A stretch of DNA of 64,000 bases from Omphiscola glabra (taxonomy: Eukaryota; Mollusca; Gastropoda; Lymnaeidae): contig OZ024801.1 of assembly GCA_964017045.1 (NCBI GenBank), positions 29,856,049 through 29,920,048 of the forward strand, written 5' to 3'. Numbering within the stretch: position 1 is the stretch's first letter; every line of letters begins with the position of its first letter. The translations under genes and the position numbers were made by a program. Below the pieces are notes generated by a model. It saw only the letters and a list, made by a program, of their open reading frames with translations. It did no database searches and had not been told where the DNA came from. Positions 49,501 to 63,000 of the stretch are shown one piece after another.

Positions 49501-49967
49501 TGACTCAAAATCCAGTGGGAACAACAAGTAATTGTAAGGAGAAAAAAAAAACCCAGCTCTGCAGGTCTGTGGAACAAGATCAACTACTCAACAAGATCAA
49601 CTACTGCCAGATTGGCCAACTAAAGTGACTAAACTGGTGGACAGATTAGAGATCATCCCATTTTTAAAAATTGGCTTTTAATTTAAAATAACGCACACTT
49701 TAAGCCCTGAAATAAGAGTATGAACAACAAAGTTTCATAAAATTTGCATGACTTGAAAACGAATGAACATAACCGAAGAATTAGAATGTCCAATGAAGAA
49801 TTAGAACGTCCAATCTAACAAGAAAATTTGTATCCTTTGACTCAGAAATTAACAGCTGTATTGAAAAGACAATTAAAAAGCGAACTAACAATCCCATTTA
49901 TTTCCTTCACTTCAAGTTCAAGGCCAGTTTCCTTCCCACATTGATAATTTTTTGTTTAAGGTAGCCC
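49501..49967. other. Unannotated sequence
   Basis: Nothing recognised beyond a short duplicated AGAATTAGAAYGTCCAAT. Confidence -1.
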
Positions 49968-50190
49968 TGAAAAAAATGGCGGAAGAGTTTGAGATCATGT
50001 TAGACGACTAGTGTCAGTGATGAAAAAAATGGCGGAAGAGTTTGAGATCATGTTAGACCACTAGTGTCAGGGATGAAAAAATGGCGGAAGAGTTTGAGAT
50101 CATGTTAGACGACTAGTGTCAGGGATGAAAAAAATGGCGGAAGAGTTTGAGATCATGTTAGACGACTAGTGTCAGGGATGAAAAAAATTA
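49968..50190. repeat. 52-54-bp minisatellite, 4 copies
   Basis: Unit core AAAATGGCGGAAGAGTTTGA then GATCATGTTAGACGACTAGT and GTCAGGGATG. Confidence -1.
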
Positions 50191-50899
50191 TCAAATACAT
50201 TTAATACTGGTTTGCTAAAACAAATTTTCAGTGGTATGTTTCGAGTTCATTCATTTTCAAGTTACAATAGGCAGATTTTTAATACAGAGAGCAAGGAGTG
50301 ATCACTCAATGAGTGCAGTGGTGTCAGGGAGTATTGGAGGAGAACCAAATGTTTATTACAATGAAACAGCTTTAACAATTTTTTTTAATAAAAAAGAGTC
50401 CTAGCAAATATTAATCCCATGTTGTTCAGGGTAAATTGGGACAACTGTTCCTAATTAGGGTAGTGCTTCTTAAACTTGGTCAACTAGGGCAGGGCTTCTT
50501 AAACTTGGTCAACTAGGGAAGTGCCTCTTAAACTTTTGATTGTGAAAATTACAAGTGAAAATTATTCATATGCAAAAAAGGCCTCCAGCCAAATTTGTTG
50601 ATAATGGCAAATTTTAATCACCTTCATCAATTATTTAGCTTTTGTGATCCAATGATAGGGGATCCACCACTTTGAATAGCACTATGCTTCAGTGGTATCC
50701 CATTGGGGACAGGGGACAAACATATGAAGTTAAAACTAACAGCAGTGTACTGTGACACTGAAGGGTCTATTTTTTTATATTCATATTTTTTTAACAATGG
50801 AGTACATTTTCTACACAAGCTGGGAAGTACTTATAGCATGAAAGAAAGAAACAAAGAAATGTAACGATAAATAAGAATAGATCAAAGAAAATGCCTTAC
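50191..50899. other. Intron sequence next to the last visible exon
   Basis: Contains a 26-bp repeat in three copies (GGGCTTCTTAAACTTGGTCA then ACTAGG) at about 50454-50535. Otherwise unrecognised. The donor of the terminal exon is at 50899. Confidence -1.
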
Positions 50900-51036
50900 C
50901 TTGGAGTCCATTTTCTTGTTGGGTGCGTCGTCGTCATCCATCTCAAAATAGAGCTCATTCTTGGTGATTGACATGGTCCCATTGACAGCCACGCCGGGTG
51001 CGATCAGCTTGCAAGGTGTCGACAGTGCTACAGGAC
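50900..51036 (-). CDS. NBEA/LRBA-like exon: start of PH-BEACH domain; last exon visible
   Basis: A 137-nt exon encoding [20 protein letters not shown] then [17 protein letters not shown]. It matches the first strands of the PH-like domain that packs against BEACH in neurobeachin. Acceptor CTTAATCTTAG, donor GTAAGG, exit in phase 0. The next expected coding sequence (a strand beginning near VLAYTEGLHGKW in homologues, from memory) was not seen anywhere to the left, so the intron appears to be at least 50.9 kb. Confidence -1.
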
Positions 51037-54000
51037 CTAAGATTAAGAACGGGTGTTGAATACCTTAAAAACTTTAGTTGAATACCTTACAAACTTTACA
51101 TAAGGCTTACAGAAAAGTTACACAACAGGTCATCAGACAAATCAGCAGGCAGCTAAGAAAATAGATTTGGTCTTGAAATTATAACTGTGATGTATTTATG
51201 ACTTTCACATATTCTATGACTGTGATATATTCTATGACTGTGATGAATTCTGTCTTTGTCTGTAATGTATTGTATGTATGTAATGTATTCTATGACTGTG
51301 ATGAATTCTATGACTGTGATGTATTCTAAGACTGTGATGAATTCTTTGAGTAATTTCCAGACTAACGTTGCCTCTCACCAGAAAACTCTTGCTCCACATC
51401 TTTCTCCTCCATAATCAACTCCTCATCGGTGAAGTCTGTTGTCTCTCGCTGTGTCTTCTTCAGAGTGGCCAAATGGGCGTGGAAGGCATCTCTGGCTGCA
51501 TTGATAGCGTCTTCTGCAGCACCTGTGGGGGAAAAATTAAAGTTCTATAACTGTGTATATTTTAAAAGACAACAGTGGACACAAGCGCCTGGTTGTAGGC
51601 GTCACCCACACAAATTCTTCCCATGCCTATTTATAATGTATTTTGATAAGTTATTCAGAGCAAAAATTTTGAGAACTGCTGATCATTGGCCCTTGCAAAC
51701 AAAATAATGCTTTTAATGATTGAAGCCAGTTTGTATAATTATTTAAAAAGCAGTTCCTCAAAGTTTTGAAAATGTAAGTGTAATGTGGACACAAGAAGTC
51801 AAGATGGTGTAATGTGGACACAAGAAGTCAAGATGGTGTAATGTGGACACAAGAAATCAAGATGGTGTAATGTGGACACAAGAAGTCAAGATGGTGTAAT
51901 GTGCACACAAGAAGTCAAGATGGTGTAATGTGGATACAAGAAGTCAAGACGGTGTAATGTGGACACAAAAAGTCAAGATGGTGTAATGTGGATACAAGAA
52001 GTCAAGATGGTGTAATGTGGACACAAGAAGTCAAGATGGTGTAATGTGGACACAAGAAGTCAAGATGGTGTAATGTGGACATAAGAAGTCAAGATGGTGT
52101 AATGTGGACACCAGAAGTCAAGATGGTGTAATGTGGACACCAGAAGTCAAGACGGCTAGAAGGCACTGGCACATTTTTATAAGCAATGACCAGACTTGAT
52201 AAATAATATGATGAATGATGCTTCAGACTTTCTGAAACTAAAACTTTTTTCTGTGCATCTTGATATCTTTGAGCTGAGGTCGCAAATCTTTTTTGTGTGA
52301 AGAGCCATTTTGAAAAAACTATACCTACTGAGAAAATATGTTGGGAGCCGCATATGGGGGCGGATTATTTAAACGGCCTTAAAGATAAGTAAAAAATAAA
52401 TTCAATACATCTTAATATTGAGAAGGGACGCATTTCTTCATTTCTGGAGTAGCAGGTTGCTGACCCCTGTCTTTGAGGGTCTCACACTGACAACACCACC
52501 AGAACCATTTTAATGTCCAAAGGGCAGTAGCACAACTCCATTCATCTTATTAAGCCCTGTCTCTTGTTACAAGTTGTGTTGCTCATCACTTTGAAAGCTG
52601 GTACTTAGAGCTGCTGGCACAGCTGTGAGGAGTCGGAGTCCCCCCCACACCCCTGACCAGCCGCGGTAAACCGATAATGTAATGTGTCAGCCTGCCCCTT
52701 TTCTTGCCAGCCTTTCAAATAAATGATGCTAGGCTGTATATTACTGCTGACCTAGAACACTGTCCACTGTATTACTTGCACATTGGTTATACTGCTGACC
52801 TAGAACACTGTCCACTGTATTACTTGCACATCGGTTATACTGCTGACCTAGAACACTGTCCACTGTATTACTTGCACATCGGTTATACTGCTGACCTAGA
52901 ACACTGTCCACTGTATTACTTGCACATTGGTTATACTGCTGACCTAGAACACTGTCCACTGTATTACTTGCACATCGGTTATACTGCTGACCTAGAACAC
53001 TGTCCACTGTATAACTTGCACATCGGTTATACTGATGACCTAGAACACTGTCCACTGTATAACTTGCACATCGGTTATACTGCTGACCTAGAACACTGTC
53101 CAATGTATAACTTGCACATCGGTTATACTGCTGACCTAGAACACTGTCCACTGTATTACTTGCACATTGATTATACTGCTGACTGTCACAAATGACTGGG
53201 TTGGGATTGAACAATGGCGCTCCAGTGATTATTCAAGTAATTTATAATATGTTTTGTTCGGGACTTCCCGATATGTAGTTATGTAGCACCATATTTATTT
53301 AATGCTAAACGCGCGGGGTGCGATTTCCGGGGGAAGTAGAAATGAGTGGCAAGAGAGACCAGGAGACGATAGTTGTCTAGTTGAACATAGTTCAGACGAA
53401 TCTGTGAACAGTTATGGCTTTAGAGATTCATATAGGGAGTAGGTAGCTGACAGTTAGTGAAGAATATAGAAGAGTATATTCATTTGAGCAATAAATATAT
53501 TTTCCTTTACCATCTGGATACCTGGAGTTGGAGTTGTTCAGTTTGCGTTTGTGTACGTTGTGCTTTTGTCTGTCCCAACGCCTAGATACCCACAATATAA
53601 ATCACAGAGAGGAGCGGTCCTGTACTGAAAACTACTACATCAATACCGTCTGTGATCAGTCGGGACCGGAGCCCTCCTAAGTAACAACCGTTCTGTGACA
53701 CTGACCTAGAACACTGTCCACTGTATTACTTGCACGTTCAATGTCACACTTACCATGTTCTAAGGCTGCCTTCAATGTTGCCTCTGGATGGGAGGAGCCT
53801 AGCGCATTTCTGATCATCCTCCTCCTCCTGCGTGAGTCGTCCTCCCATATGTCCAGTTTCCAGAATTCCCTACTCCTGTTTTTTTTCAAATTCAAAATTC
53901 TTTTATTTTTGTACCTGACATTGTTTAAAATTTTGGACATTTTGTGATTAAATATTATAAAGGTTTAACTAGTTTTGTTAATTGTGCACTAATTTTAAGA

Positions 54001-57000
54001 CATTTGACAAAAAATGGTCTAATAAAAAAAATTGTGTTCAGTTTGTTCCAAATTTACTAGAACAAAATAATGATTAATAAACAGTTTTATGGTAGGGTCA
54101 TAAGTTTCTTAATCACAAGTTTCTAGCGATGACTTCAAATCAGCTGCCAACGTTATATTTCATCACGAAGACAAGCCAGAAATAGAATCTGTAAATCCCT
54201 TTGTTTCTCTTTGTAAAAAATAAACTTAGTTTATTAATTAGACTTACAATGTTATCCCAATGGATCAGAGGTCAAGAGAAATACATGTTTCATTTTAGCC
54301 CTGTTAGGTGACCAAAATTACCCTCTATGATTACCAAAACGTGTTCTTATCACCATGCACAACTTTATCTAGTTAAACTTACAGCTGGTCAGCGTCCACT
54401 CCCCAGGCGCCATGCTTGTTCTGGAGGATGTTAAGTATCTTGTCCTTTTGTTTGATGGCTATTGAGTGATCACGCCTCTTGGCAGACTTGATGAGATGGT
54501 CACAGAGTTTCTCTTCCTCCCGACGCTCCATCATGGCCTGGGCACATGTGGACTGAAGGGAAAGGACGGATGTTAACCAAAAAATAAGCCTACAGCTCTA
54601 CTGAGGTTAAAATAATTTGATGTCTTCTAGATAATCTTACATCCCCACTTAAACATTCAATTGCATGTAAGTGAGATTTATTTAAATAAATTTCTTCTGG
54701 AAAATTGTACATCTCAATTTTGGCACAGAATTCTGCTTAAGTAAGATGTATGGAGGCGGACAGGGCACACCCTCTACAAACCCCAAGATAACATCACCAG
54801 ACAGTCCCTAACATGGAATCCACAGGGGAAAAAGAAAGAGAGGAAGGCCAAAGATTACATGGAGACGCGAGCCAGAGGCAGAAAAACATAGTATGGGATA
54901 CACCTGGAAGCAACTGGAAAGAAAATCAGAGGACCGAGACGAATGGAAAATTCTTGCAGACAGCCCGTGCCCCAGACGGGTTAAAACACACAAGTAGGTA
55001 AGATGTATTTAAATTAATCAGAAGATAACAGAAACATTATTTTCTTTATGAACATTGTAACTGGCTTTAAATTCAATGCCAGGATATGAGAATATTTTTT
55101 ATCAAAATAATGGATCCACATTTGTAAATGTTTAACATCTCTCAGGAGGGACAACAAGTATTTCTGAACATTTGATGATACAGAAAATATGGCTGATTAA
55201 GAGCTTAATGAGCACAATTACTATTGAATACAGTAGTTTCATCATTATGAAGACAAACTTCCTTTAGAATCCAGCTATTGTTTTACTATCATCATGCATT
55301 AAAACCAGGGATTTGGAGCAGGCTTTGTTTTGGGCTGAGCTCTGCTCCATTTTTGTCAACTCCAATCTCCAGGCAAATTTTCAGGTGGGGGGGGGGTTGT
55401 GCTCAGTGTTTATTATTGTCACTAACCCAACTAATTAACTAGGCAATAGAGATGCATGTACATAACCCAACAAATAGCTAGGCAATCGAGATGCATGTAC
55501 CATAACCCAACAAATAGCTAGGCAATAGAGATGCATGTACATAACCCAACAAATAGCTAGGAAATAGAGATGCATGTACCATAACCCTACAAATAGCTAG
55601 GCAATAGAGATGCATGTACATAACCCAACAAATAGCTAGGCAATAGAGATGCATGTACATAACCCAACAAATAGCTAGGCAATAGAGATGCATGTACATA
55701 ACCCAACAAATAGCTAGGCAATAGAGATGCATGTACCATAACCCAACAAATAGCTAGGCAATAGAGATGCATGTACATAACCCAACAAATAGCTAGGCAA
55801 TAGAGATGCATGTACCATAACCCAACAAATAGCTAGGCAATAGAAATGCATGTACCATAACCCAACAAATAGCTAGGCAATAGAAATGCATGTACCATAA
55901 TCCAACAAATAGCTAGGAAATAGAGATGCATGTACCATAACCCAACAAATAGCTAGGCAATAGAAATGCATGGTCGGGCAACATATCTGTATAAGAGTGG
56001 GGCAACATAGCTGGTAGAAGAGTGGAGCAAAAACAGGTAGAATAGAGCACCACTCAAAATCCCTGATTAAAACTTATCCACAATTCATTTTTTTGTTTTG
56101 CCTTTTAATACATTTTTCATAGGGCGAAAAGAGAAAAAGAAGGTAAATTGTTAAAAGAAGGAGAGAATCACCTCAAAGTCTGCATGTTTCTGCACATCTT
56201 CAGCTCTCATTCGGTTCAGGATAAACTCTGCCTCGTTGGCCACTCTAACAATGTGGTCTCTGGTGGCGTGGGCCAGCAGTCTGTAACAATAAGGTCATGG
56301 TCACTTTCCAATGATGATCAAAACAGCAAAAATAATCTTTATATATTAAAGTACAAAAAGATTTTGTGTAAAAAAATTATTAAAAAATAAATAAATAAAG
56401 ATGCTAAAACAAGAGTGTTGATATACAAAAATTGAGGGATTACATGGCAAGTTATCTTGAAGGCAACAAACAAAAGGACCAATGTATAAACTCATTTATT
56501 TAACAGCTAGTAACCATTTAAATTTAGAGCCTATGCCTCACCTCTTTTATGAATGCCGTAAAGCTTATGTACATTTTAGAGATTTTATTTTTGAAATGGA
56601 CAAATAATTTTTTTGTAAGTCTAAGGAGAAAAACAGGTAAGATACTTACAGATACAGTTAAGAATAAAATAAGAGAATCTGCTGTAATTACCTCCCTTCG
56701 TTGACCAGTTCGATGAAAGCCAAGCCTGCATGTTTCTGCAGTGAGTTCTGCCACTCCTGAGAGCACAGCAGCATGACCAACTCCACAACTGACGTGCTCT
56801 GTTTCAGGGTGACTAGACCTTAAATCAAGCGGCAGTGATGTCTTCATTACAATTATACATTGGAACAGTTGATACAAACTATTTTTTAACAAATAAAGAG
56901 CAGCACAGTTTCTTAACATTTCATAAGAGAGCAATTTACCTAGAGATGGACAAACAATGAAGATGATGTAGATACATTTTTTTAAAACTGTCTGATTAAT

Positions 57001-60000
57001 CATAGTGGGCAAATTAAAGTAAATTTTGTTAAGATATCATAAAGTTTGATCTTCTGAGCCACACATGAAGGCATTCATATTTTTCAGACATCCAGTTTTC
57101 TGTTTTATTTTGGCCAAATTTTTCAGTTGTTTTTTTTTTTAATTGTTTCTAACGGTCTCGAGAAAGTTTCAAGGTACAACTTTGAAATGTATATTTCAAA
57201 ACACAAACAAATGTTGTGCAAAGTTGGGAAGGGGTGTACCAGTGGATTAACACTGAGAAAATTGTTCAAGCCATTTACTTACACAGAGAAGAATAACACA
57301 CTAACTAACTGAGACTAATTTAATTAATGGTTTGGATGAATCAATTTTACAACTTGAATCTTTTCTTTCCGTTCATTTTCCAGGTCAATAGTTTCAATAA
57401 ATATAGTTCATTAAAAAAACAACCTTATCTATAGAAGAGTTTTAAAAAAAATAGCCCAACACTAAAAACTGCTGAGTTTAATCCTAATGGAATGCAAAGA
57501 ACATGACATATTTTCAACATGACTCAATGTAGTCACTTCAGTTATGAACGAAAGAGGCATGCTATATAAAACAATATGTATCAAAGACATCAAACATCAA
57601 ATATAGCAGCTTTTCTTAGACAGCAGGTGACCCCCCCTGACCTGGGTGTAAAAGATCAACCACTGAAGTTGGACGATAGCAGCATACTTGGCCTGAGATT
57701 TAAAATCGACTGTTTGGGCAAAGACTGCTCTAGTCCAGGGGTCATCAAACTACGGCCCGCGATGTCAGTTCATCAGGCCCGCCGATGGCACTTGAATTTG
57801 ATTAATAAAGCGTATGGAACACGAGACATTGTGATACAATTAAAATTTAAATATAATGTTTAGAATACTAGGGGATCTTCACACGTGCGGAATTTTCAAT
57901 TTTAAATTATTGTATCTAGATTTTCTTGTTCATCGATTGTAATATTTGTCAACACATCCAATTGATCGGTGAGCATTTGATGAGCATTTGAAAGCAATAC
58001 TCTTGATTAGTTGCAGCAAATCCAAACCAAACACTGATGATACTTTGAAGGCCAAACATCATTTTTTTTACAAATCTCACAAGCATTTATTGCTGCTTAG
58101 TTTTTGAGATTCTGATTTGTGCGCACTAGGTCTGAACTGAGCAAATCTCAAGTTAATGGTCAGGAGTTCAATCCCCGCCGCAGCCCAGTCAAGCAAAAAA
58201 AAACCTCCACCAGCACCCCGGGTGGATGAGACTCGTTAACCTTGGACGGCAACCCATCTAAGAGAAGGCAACTCTGAATTCAAACCCGGAGATGGGGAGA
58301 TGGAGTTCACATGCGCCTAACTGGCAGCAGTGAGACCTCTCGAACATCGAACATCGGAGCGCTGTGAGCATGCTATCATAGCATGGAATGAGCGCTATGT
58401 AAGTACTCCAATCAATCAAGGTCTCAAGCAACTATCTTTTTGCTAACGTCGCCTTATTTGATAACTTTTTAAGTAAATAAATATGTCGGTTGTCTTTTTT
58501 TTTTTTTTTTGTGCAATGCACACCACTCAGCCATGATTAACATGGAGTACTAAACTTAGTATTTCTGCTTCTTATCCAGAGCTTTTGCTCTGGCTTGTAA
58601 CAATGGTACAGTATGATTATGTGGCTTGTAACAATCGTACAGAATGATTATGTGGCTTGTAACAATCGTACAGAATGATTATGTGGCTTGTAACAATCGT
58701 ACAAATGATTATGTGGCTTGCAAGTATTGTACAAAATGATTATGCGGCCCATACACGTCATTTTGCCCGTTATCCGGCCTGCTTCTGAAAAGAGTTTGGA
58801 GACCCCTGCTCTAGTCTGACCAGTTAAGATACAGCTGCCAAAATAAAAATCAAGAGCTTACAAAAAAAACAACTAAAAAAAACTCATATGTACAAATGAA
58901 ATATGACTTTATAGAGCTACATTGAAAGAAAATAAGGAGTCTAAAAATGATCAAATGTATAAAACTGAAAATAAAATGCATGCATTACCCCCACCTCCGA
59001 TGAGAAGCTCTTGTCCATGAGAGCCAATCAGAGTTTTGGACAGGAACGGGGCAAAGTCTACAAACACCTCCCTCAGCAATGGGGCGACCGATCCAAGTGC
59101 CCTCTCCAGTCTCTCTGTCAGTGTGCCGCTGTCCATCTGATAGGTGAGCAGGTTGTGTATGGGTGGGCTGATGTTGAGCTCTAGGGCACTCGGCTTCTGA
59201 CCGCCACTGGCTCCATCTTGATCTGGGGAGTGTGATCAACTGTGTTGGTTGTTTCCTACCAGCATGCATAGTGCTTAATCCATGTTAAAACCATTCACGA
59301 TTAAAATGCCAGCAGTGATTCTAGCATTCGCAATGATGATGAAAACACTCCCAACCTAAAAATCTTCATCTCAAAACTAAACAAGCCCTGCAGCATATTT
59401 CATGCTCTAAAAATTGATTCTATATTTTTAGTGTGAGATCATTTTAGAATAATTAAAAGAAATCTTGGTGCGGACCAAGGATCGTCTGGCACCTCCATCA
59501 AGTTCTTCTGGTCAAGTGCTCAGAATATTTCCCCACCAGAATATCCACCCAAGAATTCAGGCTTTGTCTTTCAAATGTCATAAACAGAACCAGACATTAT
59601 CCTTAATCTCATAATATTTGACAGAATCAAATTTATGATTTAGCACATGTCTTCTTTCTATGTAATGGCCAAAAGTACCTGCTGGCTTGTGTGCTAGTGA
59701 AATTGATGAGATTGGCTTGGAGTTCTCTCCCGATTCTTCCCCTTCAGCCTGCACAAAAAATTGTAAACAAACACAACTCACATTTAATGGTAGAAAACAA
59801 AGACTCAGAGCTTAGTAAACAAACTTTAATTCAAACAAATAAAATTTAATTTAAAAAAACTTTCAACTGACCGGCAATAAGTTTATTACTAATTTGATGA
59901 TAATTGTAGATTTAGCTTCAACTGTACTCACCCTTTCTGGTCTTTGTTCATTTCTCTGTCCCTTTGGTGCATCTGACAAACACATATTTTAAAATGGTCA

Positions 60001-63000
60001 GATAAATGTAATGAAAGTTATATAATGGACCCCCAAACAGAGGACTTCATAAATACTTATGTATTATAAGGATGACTGGGCTAAACGTTGAATTCAAAGA
60101 AAGTAACATCAATTATCCTTTCAATCTTCTTCTATATCTTGAGGGCCCTTGAACCATGCATTGATCATTCTGGCTCCTGTGTTTGTAGAAGGGTTCGCGA
60201 TTTAACTGTGTAGGGTTTTTTAGGGGAATACTTCATTGGTTGCAAGGGCTACTCAGCAATGGTATTAAGAACTGGGGGTTGGAAGAACAGCTTATATAAA
60301 AATGACCCCTATCTTTTCAAGTTAGGCTAAATGGCGTTTAAAAAGAAATGAAGGTTACCAATGACAAACACAAATCTTCCTAATTTACCAGAATCTTCTT
60401 TTAGATCCACATCCTCCATCTTTGTTTCATCCACAGATTTGTTCTCTTCCTTAACTCCTTCCTGGGTTATTTCCTTCTTCTGCTCCTCTGTGCTCTTTTC
60501 CCCTTCAATTTTCCGTCCTTCGATTGAGTCGTCATCACTAGATTCAAGAGTTGTCTCTTCTTTGTTTTCAACTTGAGCAACACTCTCTTGAACCTCCTTT
60601 AGAGAAATTTTCCCAAAGACCAAAAATTGCAGATATATTTTATTTCTTTAAATTTAAGTTTAGTCATCACCAAATACAAATCTATTAACATTATTATAAA
60701 TAGTAATTAGATTATTAACAATCATTCAAGTCACCACCAAATACAAATCTATTAACATTATTTGCAAATAGTAATTAGATAATTAACAATCATTCATGAT
60801 TGAAAATCAATTATAAAAACAATTTAATTTTTTAGCAAAAATAAAATCAATTAATATTAAATAATCTTAAAATGTATTTGTTGAAAATCAATCTATTTAA
60901 TAGTGGAAGTACATAAAAACAATGGCATACAGGAATATTAAAGCTGAAACACTGGACACTTTTGATTACTGAACTTCACATAATAAATCTGAAAAAAAAA
61001 CAGTACTGAGTGATTCACATTTCTATATTAAAGACAGACCTTTTTTTGCTCGGGTTCCGCCTGTTCCACAGGTTTCTGCTCATCTCCCTCTGATTTTTCC
61101 TGCTCCGACTGCTGCTCATCTTGATCCTCCTCTTCAGCCTGTTGCTGTGACATAGTCTCAGACCCTTCAGCACTTCTGTCAGAGATGGCTTTGTCGCTGG
61201 TAGTATCTACAAAACAAGGATTTGGACTGAGTCAGTGGGTCATTGACAAGTAGTATAATCACTTAATCGGCTGATAATTAACCCATGATGATAGATTTCA
61301 CTTATTTCATGCAAACATATATATGTACCGGGTACACCGTTCATTGGAGAATGCAGTTACTTACAACTGACAAAGGTGTCATGACCAACAAAAATCATGA
61401 AATTGCATGACCACTAAGGTTTTAAAGGGATTAATTTTACCAACAGTCAAGATAAAATTCAAGTATTTCCATGAGATTTCCGATTCTTATATTTCCAACC
61501 ACCACATCAACAGTCCTTGACAAATTTATTAATATGAACACTGACACTACTACTGGCACTGACACTAAATAAATCACAAAGTAGAAGCTGCCTTCCATTA
61601 CCCGTATCTTGATCTCCGTCCTCCTTGCCTTCCCCTTCCTCCCTCTCATTAGGATCTTCAACGGAGTCCCCGTCATCCAGTTTGTTGATGCGTGTTGAGT
61701 CGGTGTCTTGAAATGGAACGGCAGTAAAGCTTTGTTAGTGACCTGTCAGTACATGCAGCTCATAACTGACTACTTAAAATTGATTGAGTCTGCATACATT
61801 TGTATTTTAAAAAGCAAAACTACTAGTACTTTAGTTAACAAAAATGTTGATGACTTCCTTATAATGTCTTTTAAATTGTATTAACTCAGTTTAAGAGTTT
61901 TACACTAATAATATGAAGGATGCAGCAAGACTTTGGGGGTGGCAATATGAAATAGGTGAATTAATGAATTTTCATACTATTTGAAATATGGTGCCTTTAA
62001 CATACATCATGAGATGCTAATCAGATAGATACTGCTCCATGATACCAGTTACCAGATTTACACAAAATGTAAATACAATGTAGCAATCAAGTGGCAAAAC
62101 TTGATGGTAAAGCCAATGATTACAACTAAGACAAATCATGTAACAGCCTTACAATAAAACAACCAAAAAACCAAAGCTAAATATGAATGAATGAATGAGT
62201 ATGTAGTTGATGAAAAGCTTCACAGCTTCTTATTTAGCCTAATTTATATAGGACATGTTTCATGTGTTTAATTATAGTCGTTTATCATTATGCCTCGTTA
62301 CAATGTTGACAAAATAATAATAAGTGTTGAAAAGTTTTAATTTTGACAATTTAATAACTTTGTTCTTTTTTCAAACTCCAATTATCCTAAAAGTACAAAA
62401 AATATTGAAGCAAAAAAAAACAAAAAAACGGTACCAAACAGACAGCAAAAGGAATGGATAAAAAACAAATATATATTATTTAAAACATTTAGTAAATTGT
62501 AAGTTCTAAGCAAAATAAACACACAGAAATTGAATAACAAATATAATTTAAAAAAAAAAAAAAAAATTAATTAAAATTTTAAAAAGCAGATAACCATGAT
62601 AAAAATTTGTGTTTTATGAAGCAGTTGAAGTATAGGGAAAGGAGGGAGTGCAAGGAGAAAGAAGCTATCATTTTAGAGAGTCAAAGGGAGATTGTCTGTG
62701 GGGAGCCCATGGCAATTTAAGTCAAAAGGGAGATTATCTGTGGGGAACATAAATTTCAGAGAGTCAAAGGGAGATAATCTGTTTTGGGGGGGGGGGGGGC
62801 CCACAGAAAGTTTGGTAGATACTGACCAAACATAAAATTCCATTTAGATCATATTTTTCACACATGAGTTTTTAGAACTAAAAGTTATAGGAGGTTATAA
62901 TTTTTAGAGTAGTTAATGAAGCACTTGACTTATGAGCCAGTTAAATTAAGGTTTTAAATCAAAGTATGTGTTAACAGGGTCTGTCAATTTGTACATAGGC

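Larger units (their letters stand above)
1..50899 (-). other. Putative giant intron of the BEACH gene, no exons seen
   Basis: From the donor at 50899 to the left edge I find no sequence resembling the missing PH, BEACH or WD40 parts and no other gene. The content is minisatellites, microsatellites, G/C homopolymers, short transposons and unannotated A/T-rich DNA. Treating it as one intron is an inference. An assembly misjoin or a truncated gene would look the same. Confidence -1.
57736..58808. mobile_element. hAT-like element (1073 bp) with nested SINE and minisatellite
   Basis: Ends CAGGGGTCATCAAACTACGG and (reverse) CAGGGGTCTCCAAACTC. Perfect 8-bp duplications CTCTAGTC at 57728-57735 and 58809-58816. 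No transposase frame recognised. It contains a SINE-like insertion (58137-58418) and a 31-bp repeat (58598-58745). Located in an intron of the BEACH gene. Confidence -1.

Noticed and set aside
52704..53214. Paired open frames on both strands near 53 kb
   Set aside because: Explained by the 48-bp minisatellite; open on both strands at once, which real genes rarely are.
54813..55001. Small plus-strand gene near 54.9 kb
   Set aside because: It is the frameshifted tail of a LINE reverse transcriptase bounded by target duplications.
58989..58993. Alternative splice donor after GGAG at the end of the exon
   Set aside because: It would shorten the conserved loop by two residues relative to family members; the GTAATG donor keeps the usual length and the same phase.
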